The notes under the pieces are model-generated. The model was not told the origin of the DNA, ran no database searches, and saw nothing but the letters and a program-made list of their open reading frames with translations. Shown piece by piece: positions 1-19,079 of a DNA stretch of 64,000 nt. This DNA comes from Thelonectria olida (Eukaryota > Ascomycota > Sordariomycetes > Hypocreales > Nectriaceae). The stretch covers positions 992,001 through 1,056,000 of the forward strand of contig JAGPYM010000008.1 of the NCBI GenBank assembly GCA_020736575.1, read 5' to 3'. A program made the position numbers and the translations under genes. The stretch's first letter is position 1. Every line of letters starts with the position of its first letter.

Positions 1-1
1 T

Positions 2-841
2 CGGCACGCCCAGCTCTTCTGCCAGAACCTCTCCCTGTTTGCCAAGCTCTTCCTCGATAACAAGTCCGTCTTCTTCGATGTCTCAGGCTTCAACTACTTC
101 CTACTCGTCTACACCCCTCCGCCTCCAAAGGCCCCTGGCAATGGAGACGTTCTTCGACCACACATCACTGGCTTCTTCTCCAAGGAGAAGATGTCTTGGG
201 ATAATAACAATCTCGCGTGCATCTTGGTCTTCCCGCCGTGGCAGCGCAAGGGCCTCGGCGCTCTTCTCATGGGCGCCTCGTACGAGATCTCTCGACGAGA
301 AGGCATCCTCGGTGGGCCGGAGAAGCCCATCTCGGATCTGGGCAAGAAGGGCTATAAACGGTTCTGGGCGGGGGAAATCGCGCGGTGGCTGCTTGGCCTA
401 GACCTCAATGCAAACGACGGCAAGGAGGTGCTCGTCGACGTCAACGACTGCAGCCAGGCGACGTGGATTCACCCAGACGACTGCCTGCTGGTGCTTCGGG
501 ACATGGGCATCGTCGAAGAGGCGGGCATGGGGCCTGGGAAGCCTCCCAAGGTCGAGAAGGAATCGCACGGCGAGGAACCGGCAACAGCGTCGTCGTCTGC
601 GGCGGCGGTGGAGAAAGTAGAAGGTGGTGAACAGCACCCAGCTGTCGAAGAGGCGGCCGACAAGGAGGTCAAGATGGTGTTGCGGGTGCGGGTAGACAAG
701 CAAGCATTGCGACGCTACGTTTCGGAGCACCGGATCCTTTTGGAGCGGACGTGTGATGCGGACGGGTTTGTAGAGGGCTATGCCATGAAGGCTCTCGAGT
801 CCAAGGAGGAGGCAGAGGACGAAGAGAATCAAGAGGAGTAA
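2..841 (+). CDS. sas2: MYST-family histone acetyltransferase, Sas2-like (5' truncated by window edge)
   Basis: The open frame enters from the left edge and ends at TAA 839-841, so only the C-terminal 279 residues are present. They hold the acetyl-CoA-binding half of a MYST domain: a segment reading NNLACILVFPPWQRKGLG, whose QRKGLG is the Q/RxxGxG motif, with the conserved Cys before it, followed by ASYEISRREG and a GGPEKPISDLG block. The FPPWQRKGLG wording and NNLAC are closest, from memory, to Sas2 rather than Esa1 or Sas3. Sas2 acetylates histone H4 K16 in the SAS complex. After about residue 130 the protein becomes a low-complexity acidic and Ala-rich tail ending in a run of Glu. The MYST zinc finger and N terminus lie outside the window. 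The MYST call is certain; Sas2 rather than another MYST member is likely. Confidence 0.85.
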   Translation, partial: RHAQLFCQNLSLFAKLFLDNKSVFFDVSGFNYFLLVYTPPPPKAPGNGDVLRPHITGFFSKEKMSWDNNNLACILVFPPWQRKGLGALLMGASYEISRREGILGGPEKPISDLGKKGYKRFWAGEIARWLLGLDLNANDGKEVLVDVNDCSQATWIHPDDCLLVLRDMGIVEEAGMGPGKPPKVEKESHGEEPATASSSAAAVEKVEGGEQHPAVEEAADKEVKMVLRVRVDKQALRRYVSEHRILLERTCDADGFVEGYAMKALESKEEAEDEENQEE

Positions 842-8301
<7,460 letters not shown>

Positions 8302-10953
8302 TCACTTTTTGAATGTTGCGGCGCGCTCTCCCCTGATGGGCGGCGCCTTTCGTGCCCCCTTGATATCAGACTCTGCAGACTTGGAGTAGGGATCGAAAAC
8401 CTTTTTCTTCTTTCCGTTCCCTTCCGCATCGCCACCATTCGATCCTCGCTGCGTGTGCAGTACCGAGCTGGCTTTGCTGTAGTCGAACGGCACCGCGTTG
8501 AACTTGTCCTGTTCATCCTGCTGCTGCTTCTTCTCCTTTTGCCGTGCCTTTCGGGCCTTTTTGGCTTCGTCGCGTCTCAGTTTTACGTCCTCGGCGACTG
8601 CCTTTTTCTGAGCCTTACGCTCCTTCTTGCGCTGCTTTTTGTTCTTGTGAGTTTCGTCCACGATGGAAATAACACCATCGCCATCCTCCATCTCCTCATC
8701 GTTGTCTGCTTCTGCTTCTAACTCTTCACTCGAGCTCGAGTCTTCTTCCACTGCTTCCGACTTTCGCTTCTGGCCCCTCTTCAACGTGAATTCCTCGTCA
8801 GGAATAGCCTCATCTTCCGTTTTCGCAACAACATTCTCTGCCACCACTTCATCAGCGGCCAGCGCTTCCTCACTCGGGGAATGGTCATCCACGTCCTTGA
8901 CGGACCCCTCCATAGCGAACTGTTGCCAAGGGAAGGGAATGGTATCCTCCTGATTATCGATGATGGACCGGTCGGCTTCCCAAAGAGTGCTAATAGGCAT
9001 ATCCCCAAATAACTGTGACCGGGTTAGTCGGCTCACTGTGACTTCTCCATCGATGTCAGGCAACCTGGTAGTCTTCTTAGCCGCAAAGGCTCGCCCATTC
9101 TTCCGCATCTCGTCTGGTGCCATTGATGTAAAGAAGTGAAGCAAGCTTGGCCCGCCCTTCGACTTTGCTTCCTTGATCTGCCCCCAGATCTCGTTGAACC
9201 GAGGTCTGGCAAGTGAAGCGCTCAAAGGTAGAAGACTGTGAAGTGCCTTGGCATCTGGGGGGTTGATCCGTGCAATGTCAGCAACACTGGCGACGGAAAG
9301 GACGAAATTGGGATTCTCGTCCTCCTTCCTGGCAATCTCGTCTCGCCACTTCCAGAGTGTCTTGAAAACCGTAAATTGTTCACTGTCGAAGGCCAAGTGG
9401 GAGTTCTTGAAGACGTATCCGTACCAGCCTCGAGAGCCCTCTCCAGTTTCCTCATCGTATCCTGGGTGCTCGTGGCGAGACAAGGAAAGTTCTCTTGACT
9501 TTTGAAGAGCACGCTCGATCAGATTTGTCTCTTCACTCTTTGAATCCGACTTCTCAATGAGATCATTTCGCACGTTGTCGTAGATGTAGAGTAGATAGTG
9601 GGTATCCGAGCGAGCATAATACATCATTTCTTCGGGCAAGGGCCTGGGAAGGAATTAGCGACGTGTCTTTACTCAGAACACGATGGTCAAGTATGTACCG
9701 TATTCTCCAATCGGCCAGCTGGTATTGCTTGTCGGCATCGAAGTTGACGAATTTGGAAAGGAGGAAAGCCAAGCTTCGCCCGGAATAGAGCAGGTCACAC
9801 CCGAAGAAGGTGTCGAACAGGCCGTTGACATAGAGGCCCAAATCGCGCTGTAGCCACACCATGTCCATGTATGCGCCATGGAAGACCTAATTCTCGTAAG
9901 TAATTGGGAAAAGACAGTGGTTTGTTTCGCTTACCTTGACGATCTTGGGATCAGTGAAGACCTCGTTGAGAACCTCAAGCTTGTGCCTCCAAGGTTGCAA
10001 AGTATCGACAATCCAGTCCTTCTCCCGAGTGCTGACTTGCATCAAAGAAACTAGACCAACGTAGGTTCGGAAATCGTGATGTTCCAAGTCCACAGCAATC
10101 TCCTTTGCTTTCTTAAGCTCCTTGAGCATTTCGAGCACACCTTCGTAGGTGTCAACCCAAGTGGCTTGTGTTCCTTCAACCGGTTGATACATAACTGGCT
10201 CAGCTTTCTTGTATACTCTTTTTGGATATTTCATCTGGGTGATTTCGGCCTCGTAGGGATGTCGGAATCTAAGAGAAACATTATGGTAAGCAATGGTGAC
10301 TCGAGAGGTAGAATCTGGGACATGTTGGGTGCATCGTACTGTGGTGCGCCGGCCTCATTGGGAACCAAGGTGAGGCTGTCATCTAGTGATTCTGTTGCAT
10401 TGGGCTTCGAGGTGAGGATCGGCTTCCATGGCGATGTAGGGAAGTTGTCGACTCGTTTCTCGAAGAGGAGCTGCGGCTTGGAGATGTTGGCATTTCGGAT
10501 CACTTTATTCGTCGACTTAGGCTTTTTCGCCTTTGACGTCTGACCAGGGTTAGCGATAGTAGAAAACAGGGCCAGCTGAGTCAACCCTACAGATTCTGGC
10601 AATGGAGGCTCCTTTCGCTTCACCAGCCCTGTGTACTCGTCCAAAGCCGTGTCGGCCTTTTCGAGGACCGTGTCAACCGCATCGACAATCCCCCTCCAGT
10701 TCATATCAATGTCGTCCGCATCTTCGAGTTTGGGGATCTTGGCGCCACACAATCTGCCGGCGGACTGTAGTAGGCGAGTCGAGAGATCAAGGATTCGCGC
10801 CGAGCGGTCCTCCAGCTGCTGGCCAACTTCTGGTTTGACGGCGCGTTGGAAGCTGAGGTCCTCTGCGGCGAGGCGGTTGACGGTCTTGACGGTGGAAACG
10901 AGCGACTTCTGGATGTTCTCTTGGAGGGACTTAAAGTCCTGTGATGACTCCAT
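8302..10953 (-). CDS. rrp6: Exosome-associated 3'-5' exoribonuclease Rrp6
   Basis: Four exons (10953-10322, 10268-9935, 9886-9699, 9643-8302) give 831 residues, a normal length. The order is an N-terminal PMC2NT domain that binds the Rrp47 partner, a linker, the DEDD-Y exonuclease, an HRDC domain and a Lys-rich tail. Exo I is AVDLEHHD (Asp271, Glu273), Exo II is in [19 protein letters not shown] (Asp330), and Exo III is [10 protein letters not shown] (Tyr394, Asp398), so all catalytic residues are present. The HRDC part reads [16 protein letters not shown]. Rrp6 is the nuclear exosome subunit that trims 5.8S rRNA and snoRNA precursors and degrades cryptic transcripts. Intron 1 uses a weak GTCCCA donor, chosen because it restores the conserved FRHPYEAEI block. 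The C-terminal third is charged with NLS-like Lys/Arg runs. It is divergent from tps1. Confidence 0.95.
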
Positions 10954-13187
10954 GGCGATGGGTGAGGGTACGCGCTTCGCACGAAGGATGCGAGATGGTC
11001 GCGATACAAGTGTCTGAGGTTTCTGTACTTGGTAAAAAAAATCGGCTCCTTGCGCTTATCGATAACAAAGAACTGAAGGACCCGCTGAATCGGGCTTAGG
11101 AGAAGGAGCAAGGTGAATTGCGAGACTGCAAATGAAAAGACAACTTGGGCAGATGTAAAAATCAAAGAGATGTAAATTGTGACGCTACGAATTATTTCTT
11201 GTTTCTGTATGCGAGTAGTGTCAAGGGAGAGACCTATAAACTCAAGTCCTAGGCAATTGACGTGGTGCCTTCATTTTCTTTGTCTTTACTGAGCATTATT
11301 CCTACCGCTATCTGGGTGAGAAGGTCTCGAGGTTTGCATTGGAATGTCACAAATAGGAGATGCCACCTCTAGAAACATTTTGCAGTCCGATAATCTATAT
11401 GTGAGGCTAGGAGAAGAAAAAGAACAGAAAAAAGGACAGGAAACCCCAAGCGGTTGTACATACCTAGCATGAGCATCTTCTTGGTGGCGACCGGGAAGCG
11501 ATCCCGATTGACGCGATTAATACTACAAAAAGCAATTGTATTTGCACTTATCAAGTAAGGCAAAATCTCTCAGAAATCTCAGACTCGGCCAACAGCCGGC
11601 AGCCAACGGCTTGAGGCCAGGGCGAGCATGGCCTTGTCCTCTTGCTGGATTGGTTCACTTGCAGGCGTGCATCTGAAGCCCACTCTGCCGGACTGGTTTG
11701 CGATGATGTGAGTTGATAAGGTACCGCCGGCCCGCTGGCCCAGCTATCTTCGCAAGCAGGGGTGGGCTGCTGGTTCAAGAGTTGAGCGATGATGCTGTGA
11801 CTTTGCCAGTATTTGATATCGATGGAGAGGGCAGTTCGGCGGCTCAGTTCCAAGCTCTAAAATAGACGGTTTCTTAACTCGCCGACGGGAACTTGATACG
11901 CAGACAGGGTTGATCCGTCCCCATGGCCGGACTTGAGCTCCGGCATCCTCTCCGGTGCGACCCCCGAATCCCCGTAGCCACCCGTGCGCGTGTTCCCTTT
12001 GAGCCATGTGGTGTGGGAGAGCTGTAAGTTCTGTCATGAAAATGCGGATGGACGCAGACGGGTGGAGAGGCACACGGGCTTGTAGATTTACCTCGCTTGC
12101 AAGTTTTTGTTGCACGGCAAAGAGCAAACCAAAGCCGTTCACTGGGCGATAAACCCCCGTGGCCAAAGCGACGGGTGCATGATATCATGGATTTAGGCTG
12201 GACTCTGACACACTGAAAGTACTGGTACAGAACCAGTGGAGGAGCAAAGAGTCCCTCCACTTTGAAGAAAACGGACCGGGTATCGAGTCTGCCTTTGGAT
12301 CAGGACGCTGCAGTGCCTCTGCCTATGTCACCACGATGCGGTATATTAGAGGTGACGATGAGCCGTCCCTGGCCATGCACGTGTTTTCCTGGTCCGCCTG
12401 TCTCAATCTCATCTCATCGTGTCGTGCCGAGCAGATGCCCTGAAATTCCCGCCGTCTCTTGCATTTATTCCTCGAACTTTCTCTTTTGACATCGCTCCAT
12501 CCGGTTCGTAGCAGTTTCACCGAAACGGCGCTTGCAGCTGATCAACCCACCTTCTGCCTTGATTGACCGGAGACGTTTGCGCGAAGTACGAATAGCGTAC
12601 AAAAACATCAAAGGTACGTCGCTCATTGCTTGTGGCTTGCCCAAGTTGCCCCTCATTCTCCCCTCCCGTCCTTCCCTGCTCTGATCGTCTAGTTCCGTGA
12701 TTACCTATTTCGTACCCTCCCAACTCCCTGACTCCTTCCTCCATAAATTCTTCATAGACGTCCCTTCTCCACCTCCACACAGCTTCGAACACTGACATTC
12801 TTCACCAGAGCCTCCCCTTGACCCCTTCAACTCCTCCAATCCGCTCGCCCTGCCCAGTCTCTCGGAATCGTCTGACGAGCAACCCGCAGTAGCGTCATCT
12901 TCGCTGCTGGCTTTAACGCCCCAAGCTCCTTGCGCTAACTCCACCGCTGGGGTGATCCATCCCCTGCCAGCTCCCACCTTCCCGCCCTCTACCAGAGAGC
13001 TCGAGCCCAGCTCCCTGCCCCTCCACGCACCACAAGTTATCGACAGTGAGGCTGTTGGAGAGCGCTGAGACCAAGTCTTCTCCTTTCCGAAGCATCCAGG
13101 TCTTCTTACTCTCTTGTTCTTCCAAGTCTTCGCAGGACAATTTCTCCTAAGCCCAACACCAGTGCCCTCGCACTCCGCCTCCAGAAA
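10954..13187. other. Divergent intergenic region, rrp6 and tps1 promoters
   Basis: The 2.2 kb between the two starts holds no supported gene. The tps1-proximal 500 bases are CT-rich and carry several CCCCT motifs (listed separately). Short open frames at 11744-12260 on the minus strand have no protein-like features. Confidence 0.5.
12649..12826 (+). promoter_or_regulatory. Cluster of four CCCCT (STRE-like) motifs upstream of tps1
   Basis: CCCCT occurs at 12649, 12660, 12814 and 12822, 360-540 bases upstream of the tps1 start. CCCCT is the stress response element bound by Msn2/4-type C2H2 factors, and yeast TPS1 is a known target. The stretch is CT-rich, so part of this count is expected from composition. 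Confidence 0.3.
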
Positions 13188-14870
13188 ATGCCCGGCACCG
13201 TACAAGACGAGGGTCAGGCCGCTTCAGGCCGCCTTCTCCTCCTCTCCAACCGTCTTCCCATCACCATCAAGCGTTCCGATGATGGCAGCTATTCCTTTTC
13301 CATGTCCTCGGGTGGTCTTGTCACAGGTCTTAGTGGCTTGAGCAAGACAACCAGTTTTCAATGGTATGGCTGGCCTGGCCTCGAAGTTCCCGACAACGAA
13401 GTTGAGGGCATGAGCCAGCGCCTCAAGGATGAGTATGGCGCCCACCCCGTCTTCATTGATGACGAGCTTGCGGATCGACATTATAACGGTTTTGCCAGTA
13501 AGTCACCCCACACTCATACAACTTAGAAACCTGGAAAATCCTAACGAGCACGCTTTGCAGACTCGATCCTCTGGCCTCTTTTCCATTATCACCCCGGTGA
13601 GATCACCTTCGATGAGTCTGCCTGGACTGCATACCAAGAAGTCAACCGCCTTTTCGCAAAAGCCGTCATCAAGGATGTTCAAGACGGAGATTTGATCTGG
13701 GTTCATGACTATCATCTGATGCTCCTCCCCCAAATGCTTCGTGAGGAGATCGGCAACTCGAAAAAGAATGTCAAGATTGGCTTCTTCCTCCACACCCCCT
13801 TCCCAAGCAGCGAAATCTATCGTATTCTCCCCGTCCGAGAAGCTTTGTTGATTGGACTTCTCGATTGCGACCTTATCGGCTTCCACACCTACGACTATGC
13901 CCGCCACTTCCTCAGCAGTTGCTCCCGTATCCTCGAGACACCCACGACCCCCAACGGCGTGGACTGGAACGGTCGTTTTGTGACAGTTGGTGCGTTTCCC
14001 ATCGGAATCGACCCTGAGAAGTTCGTCGAGGGCCTCAAGAAGCCCAAGGTCCAAGAGCGTATTGCCGCTTTGAGCCGTAAGTTCGAGGGTGTGAAGCTCG
14101 TGGTTGGTGTAGATCGTCTTGATTACATCAAGGGCGTTCCTCAGAAACTTCACGCCCTTGAAGTGTTCTTAACTGAACACCCTGAGTGGATCGGTAAGAT
14201 TGTCCTTGTTCAAGTCGCTGTTCCCTCAAGACAAGATGTGGAAGAGTACCAGAATCTTCGAGCCGTGGTTAATGAGCTTGTCGGCCGCATCAACGGCAAA
14301 TTCGGCACCATCGAATTTATGCCCATTCACTTCCTTCATCAGTCAGTGTCGTTCGACGAACTAACTGCTCTGTACGCTGTTTCGGATGTCTGCCTAGTGT
14401 CCTCCACACGCGATGGAATGAATCTTGTCTCTTACGAGTACATCGCCACTCAGCGCGATAACCATGGAGTGATGATCCTCAGTGAATTCACGGGTGCTGC
14501 CCAGTCCCTCAACGGCAGTATCATCGTCAACCCCTGGAACACTGAGGAGCTTGCTAACGCCCTCCACGACGCCGTTACGATGAGCCCCGAGCAGCGCGAG
14601 GCGAACTTCAAGAAACTTGAGCGCTACGTTTTCAAGTACACTAGTGCTTGGTGGGGTGCCAGTTTTGTCAACGAGATGACGCGTCTGAGTGCTGAGAGTG
14701 CCCAATCTAAGACTCTACGCAACGTGTCTGGCTCTGTTGTGGCTTTGGGCGAGAAGGTACAGAGCGCAGCTGAGGAGGCTAGTAAGAAGGTGGGGAGCGT
14801 CCTGGGCATTGGCCAGACCGAGGAACCGGAGGAGACGAAACAGGAGGAGACGAAACCTGCTGATGTTTAA
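13188..14870 (+). CDS. tps1: Alpha,alpha-trehalose-phosphate synthase (UDP-forming)
   Basis: Two exons (13188-13497, 13561-14870) encode 539 residues. This is a GT20 glycosyltransferase joining UDP-glucose and glucose-6-phosphate to trehalose-6-phosphate in the cytosol. Family motifs in order are LLLLSNRLPITIKR, WYGWPG, LFHYHPGE, WVHDYHLMLLP, FFLHTPFPSSEIYR, VVGVDRLDYIKGVPQK and SSTRDGMNLVSYEYIA. There is no phosphatase domain, so this is the Tps1 rather than Tps2 type. The last 70 residues are a non-conserved charged tail with a small duplication, EETKQEETK, just before the stop. The intron is GTAAGT...TTGCAG and splits an Asn codon. The start is the first ATG before the conserved N terminus, after a CT-rich leader. 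Tps1 supports stress tolerance and regulates sugar influx into glycolysis. Confidence 0.97.
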
Positions 14871-15611
14871 TTGGGTGGGTAGTGGATGATGATACTCTCT
14901 TAGACGGAAACCCTGACTGGCATATGGGCACATGGAATATGAAAGACAAACGAGTTCATGAGTTAGGTTTGCAGCGGTCATGGTCAGGTTATTTGGTTCT
15001 TTGTCTTGAAAATTACTGGGCGCATTTTGTAATCGCATTCACATTCGCAACGCGCAAATCGTAAGATGTTCAGTTCGGTGTTATCACACATTTTGCATGT
15101 TTGATTTGCTCTCCACGAGGCCCTCCAACATGTCTATTTGTTTAACATGTTTCAATCTCCGATTTGCAAAATAGGAAGACATCCACGAAGTGATTCAACA
15201 TATTCATAGCTGGTGTCTGTATTTAGGTGCTGAACTGCTTGATAGCTACCTACATAAAATTATTCCCCAAAGCTGTCTATCATGAACCCCGTCGAGATTG
15301 GACATTATCCAATACACAGACGTCAAGAAAGGACATCGTAGAAACACAATAACGCGCAAGACCAAACAAGATATAAGAGATAGAGTATGAACTCTCAAAC
15401 TTCACTGAGACTCCGATAAAGCACTTTGTAGCTGGTATCTAAGCAAATATGACAAGACAGTTCGTTTCCCTGCAGCCCATGTCTGGCAAATGTGAACTCA
15501 AAGTCAACCAAACTCCTGATCGAGGTGTCATAACCAATGATGACCCTGGTACTCCGCTCCCCATCCTTCCATCCTCTCACATCGCCCGCGGTCTCATTTC
15601 ATTGAATCAGT
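14871..15611. other. Convergent 3' intergenic region, tps1/vid27
   Basis: 740 bases between two converging genes, AT-richer than the surroundings. It should hold both 3' UTRs. No gene seen. Confidence 0.5.
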
Positions 15612-18322
15612 CTAGTAGGGTGCGTTGACGATGTCGTCTTTGCCAAGCTTGTACCGACCGCTATTTGACATGCCGATTCGGCCTGAGGATCGGCGTCCTC
15701 CATCGCTCAGTCGAATGTTGCCAATGATGCTCTCCCTTGTCGGCTTCTTCAAGCTCTGCTTCGCAACCATGTTGACCTCATTTGGCAGCGCCACGATGAC
15801 GTTCTTGTCGGAGCCAAACTTGAAGTTATCAGCCTTGACTTCCTCCTCGTATCGCTTGATCTTGTATGGTGCCTTCATTCCCCTCAAGATTCGCTTCAGG
15901 TTCCACTCAATGATGTATGGACCGGTCGCAGTGATGATGCTCGTTTCCTCGGTGCCCTCTCCGGTGTTGAATTTGGCGGGCGTAAATTCAATAGCCTTGC
16001 CAGTCTCATGATAGAATTGGGCCACATGCTCTGGTGTAAGACCTAAGCGCCGGGGATGGGGCTTGGAATCGGCCGCGAAGCCCTTTTCGAATCCCAGCTT
16101 CCCTTCATTCTTGCCAGACTTTTGCTGTGCGTCGACAAGCAGAATGTAGTTTTTAGTTGTGCCCAAGATCCATCGGCCATCGGCAGAGACATCCATTCCA
16201 GTGATAGGATCACCAAGGGCTGGAAGTTGCGACTTGGCTCGGATGCCAAGACGGTCAAACAGGCGGATATCTCCCTTGTTGCTGGCGACTGCGATGTAGC
16301 CCTTCTCAGTTGTTGCAAGAGCCGAGAAGTCGTTCTTGGAAGCGTATTGCTTCATTTGCGAGTCAACAAGCTTGTTTCCAGAAAGACGAGGGTCAACTCG
16401 GTAGAGGGCATTATGCGAGACACCCAAGAAGGTTTGTTCAGATGACATCTGAGCGAACTTGTTCTCGGGGGCGAAAGTGACGACAGGGATATCATCGTGA
16501 ACCTTCCACTCATCAACAACCTTGCCGTACTCGAGATCCATTCGGTAGAGCTTGTTGGGATCGATCTCATTTTGGATAATAAGGTCGCGATCCTCACTGT
16601 GAAGCATAACCTTCTTAGGATTCAAGAGCTTGCCACCAGGGGTGGTGACCTTAGAGATGTTGGTTGAGAACTCCAGGCGGTTATTGTCGGTGTGCTTGAA
16701 CACGCCAATCTTGGAGCCGCGCACAACAAAAGATCGATCATGCTTGTAGCCCACAGCAAGCTGTGAGTTGACCTCGCCATCGGCATTTCGGGGCAGAGAA
16801 CTGTCCTCATCTTCATCCGAGTCGTATTCTTCTTCTTGTGGACGATCGTCTTCGGGCTCTTCTTCTTCTTCCTCCTCCTCCTCCTCCTCCTCTTCCTCAA
16901 TAGGAGGAGCATCATTCATGTTCAAGTCGCCAAAGGAGTCAAGGACGTATTCACGCTCCTTCTCCTGGATCTTGGTCCACTTGGTCTCATTGAGCTTCTC
17001 CCAGATAGCTTGCATGATGGCTTCCTGGAACTTTTCCAATGTCGGCTGATCCTTGAAGCGAAGGAGCCAAGACCGTGCAGTGCCGTCATTGCCGAAGTGA
17101 TTGAAGACGAACGAGAGATATTCAAAGTCGAACACAGGGTTGAAGTCGGCAGTCACCGAGGTACCGAGCCAAGCCTTGTCTTTACCCTGGATCTGTAGCC
17201 AGTACTCCCATTTCCCGACCTCTGTGACGGTGGTGATGACAGAATCGTCCACCATGACGAAATGGCCGGGCTGGGCGTCGAAAAGATGCAATTCAGCAGG
17301 AAGGGCGGCATAGATCTCGAGCGCCTCTGGAGGGTTCTCGGCATCAGGCGCGGACAATTCGGGCACCTCAATTTCCTTTTCGGGGACAGAGGCAGGCTCC
17401 CTGCGCGCGGATGAGTTGGCGGTGGTCTTGGACAACATGTCGTCAACAGACTCGATTGAACGAGCGAGAGTAGGGCTGTGCAGAGGGCTTGCGGGAGGAA
17501 TGGGATCCTCTTCTTCAAACTCGAACTGTTGCAAATCGTCGTTGGAGGCAGTGGTGTGAGGCTTGCGATATTTGCGCTCGTACTGACACTCTTGAGCAAC
17601 TCTCACAAACTGCTGGACTTGGGTCGAAGTGACAGAAGAGTCGCAAACAAACTGGTAAATGTCACCAGAATCTCCACTCAAATCCCTCCAAGCCAAGACC
17701 TTATCGCCGTCGTCTCGAATTTCGACACGGAAATGCAACGCTTCGTCAAGAAGGAAAGTCTTCTCGTCCTTTTCGGAAGCGAGAGCGTCGATTCCAGCGT
17801 CTTCGCCCTCTTCGGCAAGAAGTTCGGCTTCGCCTTCCTCGAAGGCTCGTTGGACTACGAGCTGGTACTGGAAGTCCTGATTTGTTCGTCGGACGCGGAT
17901 AGCAGAATCTTTGAAGATGAGTTCGGAGTAGCCTTTGGGCGAAAGCGGTCGTACGAGGTAGAGTTGGCCTTGTGGGAGTTCGATCAGGGCTTCTTGTGTG
18001 CTTGAGCCGAAGATGAGCTTTCCGACTGTGGTTGGGTGGATGTGTTAGCTTTGTTGTGGTAGATGACTGAACGACTAAATAGGAGGGATAGAAAAAGGGG
18101 GGAAAGTGTGAAACGAAGCAGGTGGAAGGGAGAAAGAGGAAGGCTATTAAATAGCTGGGTGACGGGGAGAGAGAGCGAGAGAGAGAGAGAGAGAGAGAGA
18201 GCGATAGAGTTGGTTAAGAAAGAAAAACCAGGTTGGTCTGCAGGGAAAAGTGCATTCATTGTTCACGGGGACAGGCAACTGGGTGCGGGGCATCAAAGCT
18301 CACCATTTCGCAGAACAAACAT
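15612..18322 (-). CDS. vid27: Vid27 family cytoplasmic protein
   Basis: Two exons (18322-18304, 18025-15612) give 810 residues. Exon 1 encodes only MFVLRN plus one base; joining it to exon 2 restores the conserved start MFVLRNVGKLIFG. Next come an N-terminal Vid27 domain (QEALIELPQGQLYLV), a PH-like segment near residues 240-350 (EIYAALPAELHLFD, KAWLGTSV), an acidic linker with about 14 consecutive Glu, and the C-terminal beta-propeller-like Vid27 domain (GVSHNALYRVDPRL, KGDIRLFDRLG, DVSADGRWILGTTKNYILL). Yeast Vid27 is linked to vacuolar import and degradation of gluconeogenic enzymes and is otherwise poorly understood. Intron 1 is unusually long for this window (278 nt) and contains a GA microsatellite. 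Exon 2 is certain; the short first exon is inferred from splice sites (GTGAGC donor, CACAG acceptor) and family conservation. Confidence 0.92.
16858..16898 (-). repeat. Poly-glutamate codon tract within vid27
   Basis: A CTC/CTT run on the plus strand encodes about 14 Glu in the acidic linker of Vid27. It is a likely length-variable triplet repeat. Confidence 0.85.
18167..18201. repeat. (GA)n microsatellite in vid27 intron 1
   Basis: About 17 GA units with one GC interruption, inside the 278-nt first intron of vid27. On the transcribed strand it reads as a (TC)n pyrimidine tract. Confidence 0.9.
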
Positions 18323-19079
18323 GCTGTCGAAGCCAACGGAGCGATAAGCAACTGTCGCGGCTTGCGGGAAGGAATTGAGGATGCGTCTCGTTTAAATAGT
18401 CGCAGTTGTCGTCGTCGCAGTCGTCGCGTGGGAGGAATGCTGGATACGAAGGAGTGAGAAAGGAGCGTAGAAACGAGGGATTGTCGGTGGTATAGGAAAG
18501 AGTCGGAGGACAAGTTGATGACGTTGATGCCTCAACGAGGTGCAGATTGGAGATGGGTAGGTACTTACGTTGATGTACCTGACGCTGCGAAGGCAGGCAG
18601 ACTGGCAGAACTGAGACAACCAACCAAGGTGGGCAAAGGGCAAGACGTAGAGTCACGGGGGCACCTGCAGCAGGCAGCGGCAGCTAGTTCAGTGGCGACT
18701 GGCAGTCAACGCGACGGGACGAAGCAGAGAAGTGAAAGAGAAGAAGCCAAAAAGTTAGGTAGGCAAACAGACGGTAGGTAGCCGGTGCGTCATAACAAAA
18801 AAAAAAAACCGCCTGCTGCCTTTTATTTGGTTGGAGGGGTAAATGGCGGGGACTGGGCCGGCCTGGGACCAGGGTTTCGATACATTTAGTGCTTCCTTCC
18901 TTTGTAATACTAGTTGGCCTTTTTGTTCTTTCTTTTTTTCTTTTTATTTAATTTCATTTTCAATATTATTTTTCTTTAGCTAGCTAAGACAGCTGCCTCT
19001 TGGTTTTATCCTGCCATGCTTCATAATAACACAATATATAAAATTGTATATTCAATTGATACAAACATAGGCACCCACA
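18323..19079. other. Intergenic region between vid27 start and subtilase 3' end
   Basis: 757 bases. The vid27-proximal half is the promoter and leader of that gene. It holds a 12-base A run (18797-18808) and a strongly AT-rich block at 18890-19070 that would carry the protease 3' UTR and polyadenylation signals. No gene seen. Confidence 0.5.

Noticed and set aside
16768..17198. Long plus-strand frames antisense to vid27
   Set aside because: Shadow of the vid27 acidic codons; Ser-rich runs mirror the poly-Glu tract.
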